NCBI GenBank assembly: GCA_017617145.1
Contig: JAFZWX010000115.1
Coordinates: forward strand, 1 to 53,027
Length of the DNA: 53,027 bases
Reading direction: 5' to 3'
Source of the DNA: Treponema sp.
GTDB lineage: Bacteria > Spirochaetota > Spirochaetia > Treponematales > Treponemataceae
Part shown: positions 17,052 to 24,845 of the stretch, piece by piece
Numbering within the stretch: the first letter of the stretch is position 1
Layout: every line of letters starts with the position of its first letter
The notes under the pieces: model-generated
What the model was told of the DNA's origin: nothing
Database searches by the model: none
The model's input: only the letters and a program-made list of their open reading frames with translations
Program-made: the position numbers and the translations under genes

Positions 17052-17229
17052 CTTTCCTTTTTCCTTATAATATTACTCTTATATTATCGGCAGAAAGAGT
17101 TAAAAAACACACCATATCTCTCCAAAAAAGAAAAGCGAACAAATAAGATTGCATACGGTCCGAGTTTTTGCGGTTTTTTGCTCCGCAAAAAATGCGAGCC
17201 GCTGCGAGCAAGCAAAATACTCGCTAAAT

Positions 17230-17262
17230 AAAAAATGCTCACCCTAAGGTGAGCATTTTTTA
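17230..17262 (-). terminator. Rho-independent terminator of tRNA-Asn
   Basis: Stem AATGCTCACC / GGTGAGCATT with loop CTAA and T-runs on both sides, five bases after the tRNA 3' end on the minus strand. Just beyond it (17160-17226) is a stretch with arms GCGGTTTTTTG / GCAAAAAATGC, apparently non-coding. Confidence 0.9.
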
Positions 17263-17266
17263 TGAC

Positions 17267-17339
17267 CGGCTCTTGCTGGGCTTGAACCAGCGACACACGG
17301 ATTAACAGTCCGTTGCTCTACCGACTGAGCTAAAGAACC
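17267..17339 (-). tRNA. tRNA-Asn (anticodon GUU)
   Basis: 73 nt on the minus strand. The acceptor GGTTCTT pairs with AAGAGCC, discriminator G. The D-arm AGCTCAGTCGGTAGAGC, the anticodon loop CTGTTAA with GTT (17306-17304) and the T-arm GCTGGTTCAAGCCCAGC all fit. CCA is not encoded. Confidence 0.97.
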
Positions 17340-17365
17340 ACTATTCTTGCGAATGTAGATAATAT

Positions 17366-17392
17366 ATTATACAATTATTTTATTCTTGTCAA
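17366..17392 (-). promoter_or_regulatory. Promoter of tRNA-Asn
   Basis: Perfect TTGACA (17392-17387) and TATAAT (17371-17366) on the minus strand, spacer 15; an alternative TAATAT two bases on gives 17. Confidence 0.6.
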
Positions 17393-17426
17393 TATAAGAT
17401 TATATCTATATTTTTATATTGGATCA

Positions 17427-17511
17427 AATTTGGGGTGTTCCCTCTCGGGGAAAATGACTTCAGCCAACAGAGGAAGTTGTCCTCAGTCATTTTCCCCTAC
17501 GGTCACAAATT
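17427..17511. repeat. Large hairpin element, subfamily B (85 bp)
   Basis: Arms about 36 bases, outer stem AATTTG / CAAATT, inner blocks GGGGAAAATGACT / AGTCATTTTCCCC and CAAC / GTTG. The unpaired core is GTTCCCTCTC on the left against CTACGGTCAC on the right. Its sister copy is at 33353-33437. The element fills the space between the tRNA-Asn promoter and the cyclo-ligase gene and causes a false upstream extension of that gene. Confidence 0.85.
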
Positions 17512-17537
17512 CAAAATGTATTTCACAGGATACAATT

Positions 17538-18155
17538 ATGTCAAAATCTGATATTAGAAAAGAAATAAAAGAATTAATTAATAAAAATATATCTACACTC
17601 GCAAATCAAAGCCGGATGATCTGTCAAATGATTATTGAATCTGAAGAATACAAAAGTGCCTCGGAAATATATGCCTACATGGCATTACCGGATGAAGTTG
17701 ATTTAACTGATGTCATAAAACAAGCTCTTCTAGACGGGAAAAAAGTGGCTTTGCCTAAAATAATTTCCAAAAATGATGGGATTATGGAGTTTTTTTATCT
17801 GGACACTCTCAAAACACTTGCACAACAAACTTCGAACGGGGCATATGGCATACTGGAACCGGATGAAAAACTACCGGCGATACCAGATTCTGCTCTTAAA
17901 ACACTTATTCTTGTTCCGGGACGGGCGTTTACAAAAGACGGGGACAGGCTTGGACGAGGCAAAGGGTATTATGACAGGTTTTTGGAAAAAGGCCTTGGTA
18001 TGGGGCCCTTCGAGAGACTCAGGGACCCCGGTTGCGAGGACAAAAAAAGACTCCCGAACATTACTGTTGCAGGAGTCTGTTTTGATTTTCAGGTGCTGCC
18101 GGAACTTCCGACAGACCCGAACGATGTAAAAATGGATATTATTTTACAAGGATAA
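17538..18155 (+). CDS. 5-formyltetrahydrofolate cyclo-ligase
   Basis: 205 aa. Converts 5-formyl-THF to 5,10-methenyl-THF with ATP. The start is the ATG at 17538 with AGGA 7 nt upstream; an extension to a TTG at 17430 only translates the hairpin repeat. Family motifs: R/K-rich start (SDIRKEIKELI), YAYMALPDEVD, GAYGILEPDE, VPGRAFTKDGDRLGRGKGYYDRFL and AGVCFDFQVL (each shown in part). Between YYDRFLEK and the AGVCFDF strand, relatives have a short loop. Here there are about 15 extra residues (MGPFERLRDPGCEDKKR), encoded by a dispersed repeat at 18003-18029. The 3' end overlaps the opposite gene by 17 bases. Confidence 0.92.
   Translation: MSKSDIRKEIKELINKNISTLANQSRMICQMIIESEEYKSASEIYAYMALPDEVDLTDVIKQALLDGKKVALPKIISKNDGIMEFFYLDTLKTLAQQTSNGAYGILEPDEKLPAIPDSALKTLILVPGRAFTKDGDRLGRGKGYYDRFLEKGLGMGPFERLRDPGCEDKKRLPNITVAGVCFDFQVLPELPTDPNDVKMDIILQG
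18003..18029 (+). repeat. Dispersed 'CCCTTCGA..CTCAGGGAC' repeat inside the cyclo-ligase gene
   Basis: GGGCCCTTCGAGAGACTCAG and following bases match the family CCCTTCGACAGGCTCAGGGA seen at 15310-15333, 14943-14966 (reversed) and 47432-47456 (reversed). Read in frame as GPFERLRDP. Confidence 0.75.
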
Positions 18156-21100
18156 ATTCAACTCGGCGGTTCTTCCAGTTGTTGTCTGAATCTTTTGGAT
18201 TGACTACTGGTTTTGTACCACCCATACCTTCTGTTGTAATACTTGAACGGCTTACACCCTTCTTAACAAGATAATCTCTGATTGCGTCTGCACGTTCCTG
18301 AGAAAGAGGTCCAAGTGCTCTACCCCAATCACGAGGATTATCGATTGTCTCTTCGTCAAGGTTATCAGAAACGCGGTTTGCGTGTCCCTGGATTGTTACC
18401 TTGTAATCAGAGAACTTCTTAAGAATTTCAGCAATACGGTTCAAGATTTCTACGTTCTTCTGAGCCTGCTCTGCACTAAGCTTAGAGTTAGCTGTCTGGA
18501 AGTTAGAAGCATCAGATTCAAAGATGATAGAAGGAACTGCCATCTTAAGAACATTGCCTTCGCGAATAACAAGAACATCAACAGGAATCACACCTTCTAC
18601 TTTATTTGTCATTCCAAGGTTATCTGTTACTGTAAAGATGTATGGATAATCCATAGCAGACTGAACGCGTTCTGCATTTCCTTTGGCATCCTTCTGAATA
18701 TTACTTAAACCATCCCATATAATGCGTTCTGTAATCTGACTCTTTCCTTCTGTCTTCCAGAATGCCTTACCTTTAGGATCATTGATTACAAATGACCAGT
18801 TCTTAATTTTAGCCTTTGTTGTTCCGGTAAGCTTTATGAACAAATCATCATCAATACCGTCGTTATCTGGACTGAAATATTCTGGTGCAGTCTGAACCTT
18901 AAGCTGTGGAGGTGTTGCTGTACAAACAAATGGAGAAGAAACTGCATTTACGCGGTTACCTTTTTTATAAACAACATTCAAAGTACCGGTAAAGGTTCCT
19001 TCGCAAACAGTACCAGTTGAGTCGGCACCGTTCCAGTTGATGTTTGCAGGAAGATTTCCAACATCCTTATCAGAAATTGCATATACAGAAGTTCCATCTT
19101 CGCGGCGAACATCAAAGTTCCATGAAAGCAAATCTTCTTTTACAGAAGTACGGATTTCGAAGGTCTGTGTATCTACAACATTGTCGTTGTTTGGAGAAAT
19201 ACCTTCGCGTTCTGCTGTAAGATAAATCTTTGTTTCACGGTTATCAAGAACAATTCCGTTTATATCTGAGCTGAAGCTGTTTCCGGCATCATCAGTACAG
19301 AATACTACAATGCTGTATTTTCCGTCGGCAGCAATGTTTCCAGATTCGTCTGTACCATCCCAGATAACTTCATTCTTTGCACCACTCCAGGTATATTTCT
19401 TTACGCTCTTTCCCTTTGAATCACGAACATCGGCAGTCCAGAGTTTTTCTGCAGTAGACTTAGAAAGTTTAACCGGAATATTATCCTGATTTCCGTCGTT
19501 ATCTGGAGAGAAATATGTCCAAGGAAGTTCCCATTCAAGTGAAGGGAATTTTGTATCGAGCTCAAATTCCTGTGTTGCGGCAGCGGCAGTAGAACCATTT
19601 GCAGCAGTTACACTAAGTTGTGCAGAATAGAAGCCGTCATCGCAGCGGGTGTTGTCGTCATCGTTTCCGTTCCATACAAAGTTTGCAGGAAGTTTTTTGT
19701 TTTCCTTCTTTGTATAAACAGCTTTTCCGCTCTTGTTTTTAATTGTAAACTCATAAGAAGCAACATCTTTTGTCTGAGTTACAGGAGTGAATGTAATTGT
19801 ATCTTTTACTTTGTTTCCGTTTGGAGAGAAAGCAGTATCGGTCATAGCAAGCAAAAGCTGAGTTTCGGTTGTATCAAAGGTTACAAGATCATTAGAACGA
19901 ACTTCGCCTTTGTTTCCTGCCAGGTCAGTTGCAGTAAGGATAAGAACATACTGTCCCTTTTCTGCAATTCCACCCTTATCATTCAAACCGTTCCAGGTAA
20001 TAGATTCAGGAGGATATTCTCCAAGGTCATAAGTCTTTACAATTGTTGAACCATCTGCTGTACGGATTTCTGCTTTCCAAGAAGGAACAGGAGAACCGTT
20101 AGATGGTGTAATCATAATTGTATATTTTACATCTGCCTTTGAACCGGCACCAAAAACCTTGTCTGATACACGAATCTGCGCAGCTGGTTTTTCTGTATCA
20201 AGCACAAAAACTGGTGAACAGATTTTTGCAGGAACATAGCCGTTCAAATATTTTGCAGTTACATAAGCCTGATATTCTCCGTCGGCAAGTTTATTTCCTC
20301 TGTCATCAGTTCCATCAAGAGTGATTGTTGCAGGAGGAACGGCACCCTTTGTATTCTGATTAAATGATTTTACAACGCTTCCGCTCTTGTTTGTAATTCC
20401 AACTTCCCATTCAGTAAGCTTGTTACCAGATTTTTCTTCTGGAACAGGAATTGTAACATTAAGAGTGATTGTCTTAAGGCTTGAGTCAGTTCCCGGAGAG
20501 AAGTAGCGTGAACCGTCAATGTAAATATTTGTTGCAGGTTTTTCTGCAGAATAAATGATATTTGTAATTGTTGTCTGAGGAGCAACGTTACCTGCACGGT
20601 CTGTAGCAGTAATTTCGTAAGAATAAACTCCGTCTGGAACCTGAGATTCATCATCGGCAATACCACGCCAGTTGAATTCTGCAGGTTCTGCGTTTGTCCA
20701 CTTGTAGGTGCGAACAATTGTTCCGTCTACAGCTTTGAATACACCAACCCATTCATCTTCTACAGAACCAGTCTGACTGATTTTAAGTGACGATTTTGCA
20801 CCTTCACCAAAAATCTTGTCGGTCGGCTGATCAAGTTCAATATCAGGAGCAACTGTATCTACAACAACTGTGTAGTCCTGAGTTTTACCAACGTTACCGT
20901 TATCATCAGTTGCAGTTACGTAGTAAGTATAAGTTCCGTCCGGGGCAGTTTCACCATTGTTCATTGCTCCGTTCCAGGTGATAGATTCAGGAATTGGAAC
21001 ACCTTCTTTTTTAGCAATAAGCTGCTTAAAGAAAGATTTAAAACCAAGCTTTGAAGGAAGTGCAACCTTATTTTCGATTGTACGAACAACCTCGCCGCTT

Positions 21101-21279
21101 TCGTTCATAATTACAAGACTCCAGCCCTGAACATAGCGCTTGTCGGAAATGTTCAAAGGAATTACAAGTTCATCCTGTACACCATCATTATTTGGCGAAA
21201 TATATTTTTCTTTTGCAAAACCCAATCCTGCGCACAAGGCAAAAAGGATGGCAATTGTTAAAAATCTGATTTTTTTCAT
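18139..21279 (-). CDS. Envelope protein: repeated FlgD/CHU_C-like Ig domains plus C-terminal OmpA domain
   Basis: 1046 aa with a signal peptide (MKKIRFLTIAILFALCAGLG, cut near GFA). About eight repeated domains of 100-120 residues follow. Many start with an Asp/Asn-rich motif such as YISPNNDGVQDELVIPL, FSPDNDGNQDNIPVKL or FSPDNDGIDDDLFIKL and end with ITWNG...DGTYTYYVTATD, like FlgD-type Ig folds that build or cap surface structures. The last 125 residues are an OmpA peptidoglycan-binding domain (TIQGHANRVS, LSQERADAIRDYLVKKGV, NRRVEFILVK). The protein probably sits at the inner face of the outer membrane, tied to peptidoglycan. It overlaps the barrel gene upstream by ATGA, with AGGAG 8 nt before its ATG, so the pair is translationally coupled. 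Confidence 0.85.
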   Translation of the reverse strand: MKKIRFLTIAILFALCAGLGFAKEKYISPNNDGVQDELVIPLNISDKRYVQGWSLVIMNESGEVVRTIENKVALPSKLGFKSFFKQLIAKKEGVPIPESITWNGAMNNGETAPDGTYTYYVTATDDNGNVGKTQDYTVVVDTVAPDIELDQPTDKIFGEGAKSSLKISQTGSVEDEWVGVFKAVDGTIVRTYKWTNAEPAEFNWRGIADDESQVPDGVYSYEITATDRAGNVAPQTTITNIIYSAEKPATNIYIDGSRYFSPGTDSSLKTITLNVTIPVPEEKSGNKLTEWEVGITNKSGSVVKSFNQNTKGAVPPATITLDGTDDRGNKLADGEYQAYVTAKYLNGYVPAKICSPVFVLDTEKPAAQIRVSDKVFGAGSKADVKYTIMITPSNGSPVPSWKAEIRTADGSTIVKTYDLGEYPPESITWNGLNDKGGIAEKGQYVLILTATDLAGNKGEVRSNDLVTFDTTETQLLLAMTDTAFSPNGNKVKDTITFTPVTQTKDVASYEFTIKNKSGKAVYTKKENKKLPANFVWNGNDDDNTRCDDGFYSAQLSVTAANGSTAAAATQEFELDTKFPSLEWELPWTYFSPDNDGNQDNIPVKLSKSTAEKLWTADVRDSKGKSVKKYTWSGAKNEVIWDGTDESGNIAADGKYSIVVFCTDDAGNSFSSDINGIVLDNRETKIYLTAEREGISPNNDNVVDTQTFEIRTSVKEDLLSWNFDVRREDGTSVYAISDKDVGNLPANINWNGADSTGTVCEGTFTGTLNVVYKKGNRVNAVSSPFVCTATPPQLKVQTAPEYFSPDNDGIDDDLFIKLTGTTKAKIKNWSFVINDPKGKAFWKTEGKSQITERIIWDGLSNIQKDAKGNAERVQSAMDYPYIFTVTDNLGMTNKVEGVIPVDVLVIREGNVLKMAVPSIIFESDASNFQTANSKLSAEQAQKNVEILNRIAEILKKFSDYKVTIQGHANRVSDNLDEETIDNPRDWGRALGPLSQERADAIRDYLVKKGVSRSSITTEGMGGTKPVVNPKDSDNNWKNRRVEFILVK

Positions 21280-22379
21280 TTTGCATCTCCTGAAACTGGG
21301 ATTTTCTGAACTTCTGGAGCATCGTCATCTTCGAGCCAAAGCTGTATTACCGGAGGATTTACGTCTTTAAGGCCAAGATTTACATCAACACCATAAGAAG
21401 CGGCATTTACAGTTTCATTAAATTGTCTCCAGGCAACATTTGCAGACATTTCACTCTGACTCCAACCGTTCTTCTGAAGATAATCATTATTCTTAACATC
21501 AAAAGTAAAACGGAATGTAAGACCTACAGAAGGCATAATGTTTTTAACACCATTTGCAAGTTCCCTGATATTGAATTTTTCTGAAACGCTTATAAAAAGC
21601 ATATCTTTTACAGCAAACTGAAGTCCCATATCTGTAATAAGATTCTGGAAAGCAGGCACTGTAAAATCAAAAGAGAAACCAAGCTTTATTATGTCATTCT
21701 GAACAAGAGTTCCAGCAGTTCCAAGCTTTAAGGTTGCAATTGAAGGAAGCGAACTGGCTTCTCCGCCATCAATACCAGGAAGAGTTGTATTTCCAAAGTT
21801 CTTACCAAGGTTCAGAATAGAAACTCCATAACGGAAATCTTTAAGGAATCCAAGGTTTCCGTAAGTGTAAACAAAACCAAGATTTGCAGAAAGATCCCAG
21901 TCTGTTGCAGATTTCCACCAGAAAATACCAGAATTCAAGTTGGCACCAACAGTAAGTCTGTCTGTGATTTCTTTAGCAAGACCAAACTTCATGTTAAAGC
22001 TGTTGCCAAGATTCATTTCATTGAAAGTTACTGTAGTAAGATTTCCATAACCACTGAATACAAAACGCTTAAATGGAATAAGAAGTCCAGCTTGAAAAGC
22101 ATTACCGTAACGGCTGTCGTTTGTTTCATTCGAAGAAAAAAGACTTGTATTTGCAAGATTCAAATCAATTCTTTGTTCCTTTGCTGTCAAAGCAGGATTT
22201 ACGGCAATAGATTCAGGACTTGCATAGAACAAGCCGCCGCCAACTACAGATGAACCATTTGCAAGCTGACGAGGGCTTGAAAGTTCATAAAGATTGTCGC
22301 CATAAACCGGCGGGTTGTAGGCATTTACAGCCGACAGTACAAAAACAAGAACCGCAGCTGCACTAAAGAATTTTTTCAT
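21276..22379 (-). CDS. Outer-membrane beta-barrel protein, PorV/FadL/UPF0164-like
   Basis: 367 aa. Signal peptide KKFFSAAAVLVFVLSAVNA. After a plug-like start (SVVGGGLFYASPESIAVNPA) the sequence is a run of amphipathic strands (FVFSGYGNLTTVTF, LTVGANLNSGIFWW, IIKLGFSFDFTVP, SVGLTFRFTFDV). The NPA motif and the strand pattern fit PorV-like barrels and the FadL-related UPF0164 proteins known from T. pallidum. It has AAGGAG upstream. Its stop codon overlaps the start of the OmpA/Ig gene, so the two products probably form one envelope unit. Exact substrate or partner is unknown. Confidence 0.72.
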   Translation of the reverse strand: MKKFFSAAAVLVFVLSAVNAYNPPVYGDNLYELSSPRQLANGSSVVGGGLFYASPESIAVNPALTAKEQRIDLNLANTSLFSSNETNDSRYGNAFQAGLLIPFKRFVFSGYGNLTTVTFNEMNLGNSFNMKFGLAKEITDRLTVGANLNSGIFWWKSATDWDLSANLGFVYTYGNLGFLKDFRYGVSILNLGKNFGNTTLPGIDGGEASSLPSIATLKLGTAGTLVQNDIIKLGFSFDFTVPAFQNLITDMGLQFAVKDMLFISVSEKFNIRELANGVKNIMPSVGLTFRFTFDVKNNDYLQKNGWSQSEMSANVAWRQFNETVNAASYGVDVNLGLKDVNPPVIQLWLEDDDAPEVQKIPVSGDAK

Positions 22380-22449
22380 TTCTAAAAAATCTCCTTATAT
22401 AAAAAACTTTGTACTTTTTCTATTATAATACAAACAATTATAATTCATT

Positions 22450-22483
22450 TTGCTTTTTTGTACCATAGATGTATAATATCCTT
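22450..22483 (+). promoter_or_regulatory. Predicted leaderless promoter of the RsbU-like gene
   Basis: TTGCTT (22450-22455), spacer 16, TATAAT (22472-22477), then exactly 6 nt to the ATG at 22484; no Shine-Dalgarno. An earlier in-frame ATG at 22469 overlaps the -10 box and cannot be the start. Confidence 0.55.
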
Positions 22484-24100
22484 ATGAAACACAAAATCAA
22501 ACTTCCAATCCTGGCGGTTGAACTTATAATTGCGACTCTTATATTTGGTATACTTATGACCATTGTAAACAGTCTGACCGGTTACAGGGAATTCAAACAG
22601 GAACTCGAAAATCTTTACGGCGATATTACGATTCAGCTTGCAAAAACAGGTGCAAGTTATATTCATGTAGACAGCATTCCTTATTGGGTAAAGCATGAAC
22701 CCGACGAAGAATGGGAAGAAACAAACCAGAAGCTTGATACTCTTACAAATACCTCAGACCTTGCATATATTTATGTAAGCGTAATTTCACCAGACTACAA
22801 AACACGCACTTATGTTTTTGATACAGTGAATAAGCTTTCTCTTGAAGCAGGCAGTACAGTTATTCCCTTTGGAACAGTAAGCTCGCTCGAAAATAAAGAT
22901 GAAGAATATATTAATAATCTTAAGCTTGTTATAGAAGAAGGAAAAAATTACACATCTTTTACTTATAAAGGCGAAGGCGGTCATGTAACTACAGCAATTC
23001 CGCTTTTTGGAACAGACGGTAAAGTTACTGCAATCATGAGTATTGTAAAACCGATGAATGAAATTAAGGAACACAAAAGAAACTTTCTGCGTTCAATTAT
23101 CATTTCTGCAACAATTCTTACATTGCTCTTTATTGCACTTTATGCATTCCTGCTTTATATGGGAATTATCCGCCCTATTCTTTTTGTTACTTACGAAACT
23201 TCGCATCTTGCAGAACATCATGGTGAACTTACAGGACTCCTGAAAAAAATACGCTACCGCAATGAAATTGGAAAGCTTGCCGGCTCTGTAGAAAAAATGA
23301 GCCGCGACATGAACAAATATATAGAAGATTTAACTCATGCCACTGCAGAGAAGGAACGTCTTGGCACTGAACTTAATGTAGCAAAACAGATTCAGGCAGA
23401 CATGCTTCCAAAAGTGTTTCCTCCATATAAAAATCGTCCGGAAATTGAACTTTTTGCCAGCATGACTCCTGCAAAAGAAGTTGGCGGTGACTTTTATGAT
23501 TTTTATATGCTTGATGATGACCACTTTGCAATGGTTGTAGGTGATGTTAGCGGAAAAGGAGTTCCGGCAGCTTTGTTCATGGTAATTACAAAAACCCTTT
23601 TAAAAGATACTGCCGAACATGAATATAATCCGGCAAAGGTTTTTGAGCATGTAAATAAAATTCTTTGTGAAGGAAATGAGTCGGGACTTTTTGTAACCTG
23701 CTGGATGGCAATCTTAACAATTTCTACAGGTGAACTTAATTTTGCAAATGCAGGACACAACGCACCAGTTATTAAAACAAACGGCGAAATTAAATATCTT
23801 TCTACAAAACCAAATCTTATGCTCGCAGCAATGGATGGTATTCCTTATACAAATAATACTATTAAAATAAACACAGGAGACAGACTCTTTATTTACACCG
23901 ATGGAATTACAGAAGCCACAAACGATTATGATGAACTTTACGGTGAAGAGCGTCTTTTGCATATTCTGAAAACCGTTCAAGATAAAGGAAAAACTCCTAG
24001 AGATATTCTTGATATTGTGCGCAACGACTTAAATGATTTTGTACTTGAAGCCCCGCAGTTTGATGACATTACAATGCTTTCGATGGTTTACAAAAAATAG
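22484..24100 (+). CDS. RsbU/SpoIIE-type PP2C phosphatase with extracytoplasmic sensor
   Basis: 538 aa. A membrane helix at about 7-28 (LPILAVELIIATLIFGILMT), a periplasmic sensor of about 175 residues, a second helix at about 205-230 (IIISATILTLLFIALYAFLL), then a HAMP-like linker and a coiled coil. The phosphatase domain (about 300-538) shows LNVAKQIQADMLP, KEVGGDFYDF, VGDVSGKGVPAAL, IYTDGITEA and FDDITML, so the metal-binding aspartates are present. Such proteins dephosphorylate a STAS antagonist in a partner-switching cascade. The likely partners are next to it: an RsbW-like kinase 7 nt downstream and a STAS protein on the other strand. Confidence 0.92.
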   Translation: MKHKIKLPILAVELIIATLIFGILMTIVNSLTGYREFKQELENLYGDITIQLAKTGASYIHVDSIPYWVKHEPDEEWEETNQKLDTLTNTSDLAYIYVSVISPDYKTRTYVFDTVNKLSLEAGSTVIPFGTVSSLENKDEEYINNLKLVIEEGKNYTSFTYKGEGGHVTTAIPLFGTDGKVTAIMSIVKPMNEIKEHKRNFLRSIIISATILTLLFIALYAFLLYMGIIRPILFVTYETSHLAEHHGELTGLLKKIRYRNEIGKLAGSVEKMSRDMNKYIEDLTHATAEKERLGTELNVAKQIQADMLPKVFPPYKNRPEIELFASMTPAKEVGGDFYDFYMLDDDHFAMVVGDVSGKGVPAALFMVITKTLLKDTAEHEYNPAKVFEHVNKILCEGNESGLFVTCWMAILTISTGELNFANAGHNAPVIKTNGEIKYLSTKPNLMLAAMDGIPYTNNTIKINTGDRLFIYTDGITEATNDYDELYGEERLLHILKTVQDKGKTPRDILDIVRNDLNDFVLEAPQFDDITMLSMVYKK

Positions 24101-24107
24101 GAGAATC

Positions 24108-24530
24108 ATGGAACTTACGATAACAGCCGACGATAAACAGTTAGAAACAGTACTCGATTTTATACACAAGCTGCTTCCGCCAGACTGCGAAACCGATTTG
24201 ATGTACAAGATTGATGTTGCAGCAGAAGAGATTTTTGTAAATATTGCACACTACGCCTACAAAGACAAAGTACCGGTCGGAGATTTTGGCCAGGTCCGGA
24301 TTACCTGTACTTACAAAAATGAATTACTTACAATAATTTTCCGAGATGCAGGAGTTCCTTTTAATCCTTTGGCCCGCCCCGACCCGGATATCACTCTAAG
24401 TGCCGAAGACCGCAGCATCGGAGGACTTGGTATTTTCCTCACAAAAAAGTACATGGACAAAGTTGAATATCAGTACGAAAACGGCGAGAATGTTTTAATT
24501 TTGAAAAAGATGATTTTCAGGTGCCACTAA
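24108..24530 (+). CDS. RsbW-like anti-sigma / serine kinase (GHKL fold)
   Basis: 140 aa from the ATG at 24108 with GGAG 5 nt before it; the earlier in-frame start at 24033 lies inside the phosphatase gene. N-box KIDVAAEEIFVNIAHYAY, G1 RDAGVPFNP and G2 GGLGIFLTKKYMD are intact, as in SpoIIAB/RsbW kinases that phosphorylate a STAS partner on serine. The start TAGGAG overlaps the end of the phosphatase gene, so both are one operon. What it binds in place of a classic sigma factor is not visible: no sigma gene lies near. Confidence 0.9.
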   Translation: MELTITADDKQLETVLDFIHKLLPPDCETDLMYKIDVAAEEIFVNIAHYAYKDKVPVGDFGQVRITCTYKNELLTIIFRDAGVPFNPLARPDPDITLSAEDRSIGGLGIFLTKKYMDKVEYQYENGENVLILKKMIFRCH

Positions 24531-24829
24531 GATTCAATAGTAAGAATACTATCCATTCCAGTTGCAATAAGAACCTGCTTGCAGAACGATGACGGCTGTT
24601 TTACAATCATTTTGCCGCCGGTTGGGAGCATGAGCTTGTGAGCCAGAAGAATTACGCGCAGGCCCGAACTTGAAACATACTGAACATCTTTCATATTAAG
24701 ATAAAGGGTTTGCGTTTGTGGTGCAACTTCCTTGAGCTTTACTTCGAGCTCTGGAGCGGTTCCTGTATCGAGGCGTCCAACTATAACAAGTTCAATTGAA
24801 ACTGGGGTTTTATTTTCGGTTATTGTCAT
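24527..24829 (-). CDS. STAS-domain anti-sigma factor antagonist (RsbV/SpoIIAA-like)
   Basis: 100 aa, complete STAS domain. The phosphorylation loop reads YVSSSGLRVILLAHKL, matching the conserved serine region of SpoIIAA. GGAGGG precedes the ATG at good distance. It is encoded opposite to the phosphatase and kinase and overlaps the kinase 3' end by 4 bases. It is the second gene after the zinc-ribbon/SUMF1-type gene (16 nt apart). A full kinase/phosphatase/antagonist set is thus present but split between strands, so antagonist levels can be set separately. Confidence 0.9.
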   Translation of the reverse strand: MTITENKTPVSIELVIVGRLDTGTAPELEVKLKEVAPQTQTLYLNMKDVQYVSSSGLRVILLAHKLMLPTGGKMIVKQPSSFCKQVLIATGMDSILTIES

Positions 24830-24845
24830 TTTTTATCCCTCCACA

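Noticed and set aside
17430..17537. N-terminal extension of the cyclo-ligase from a TTG
   Set aside because: It translates only the hairpin repeat; the ATG at 17538 has AGGA and matches the family start.
22469..22483. ATG at 22469 as the start of the RsbU-like protein
   Set aside because: It overlaps the TATAAT box; the ATG at 22484 fits the transcription start.
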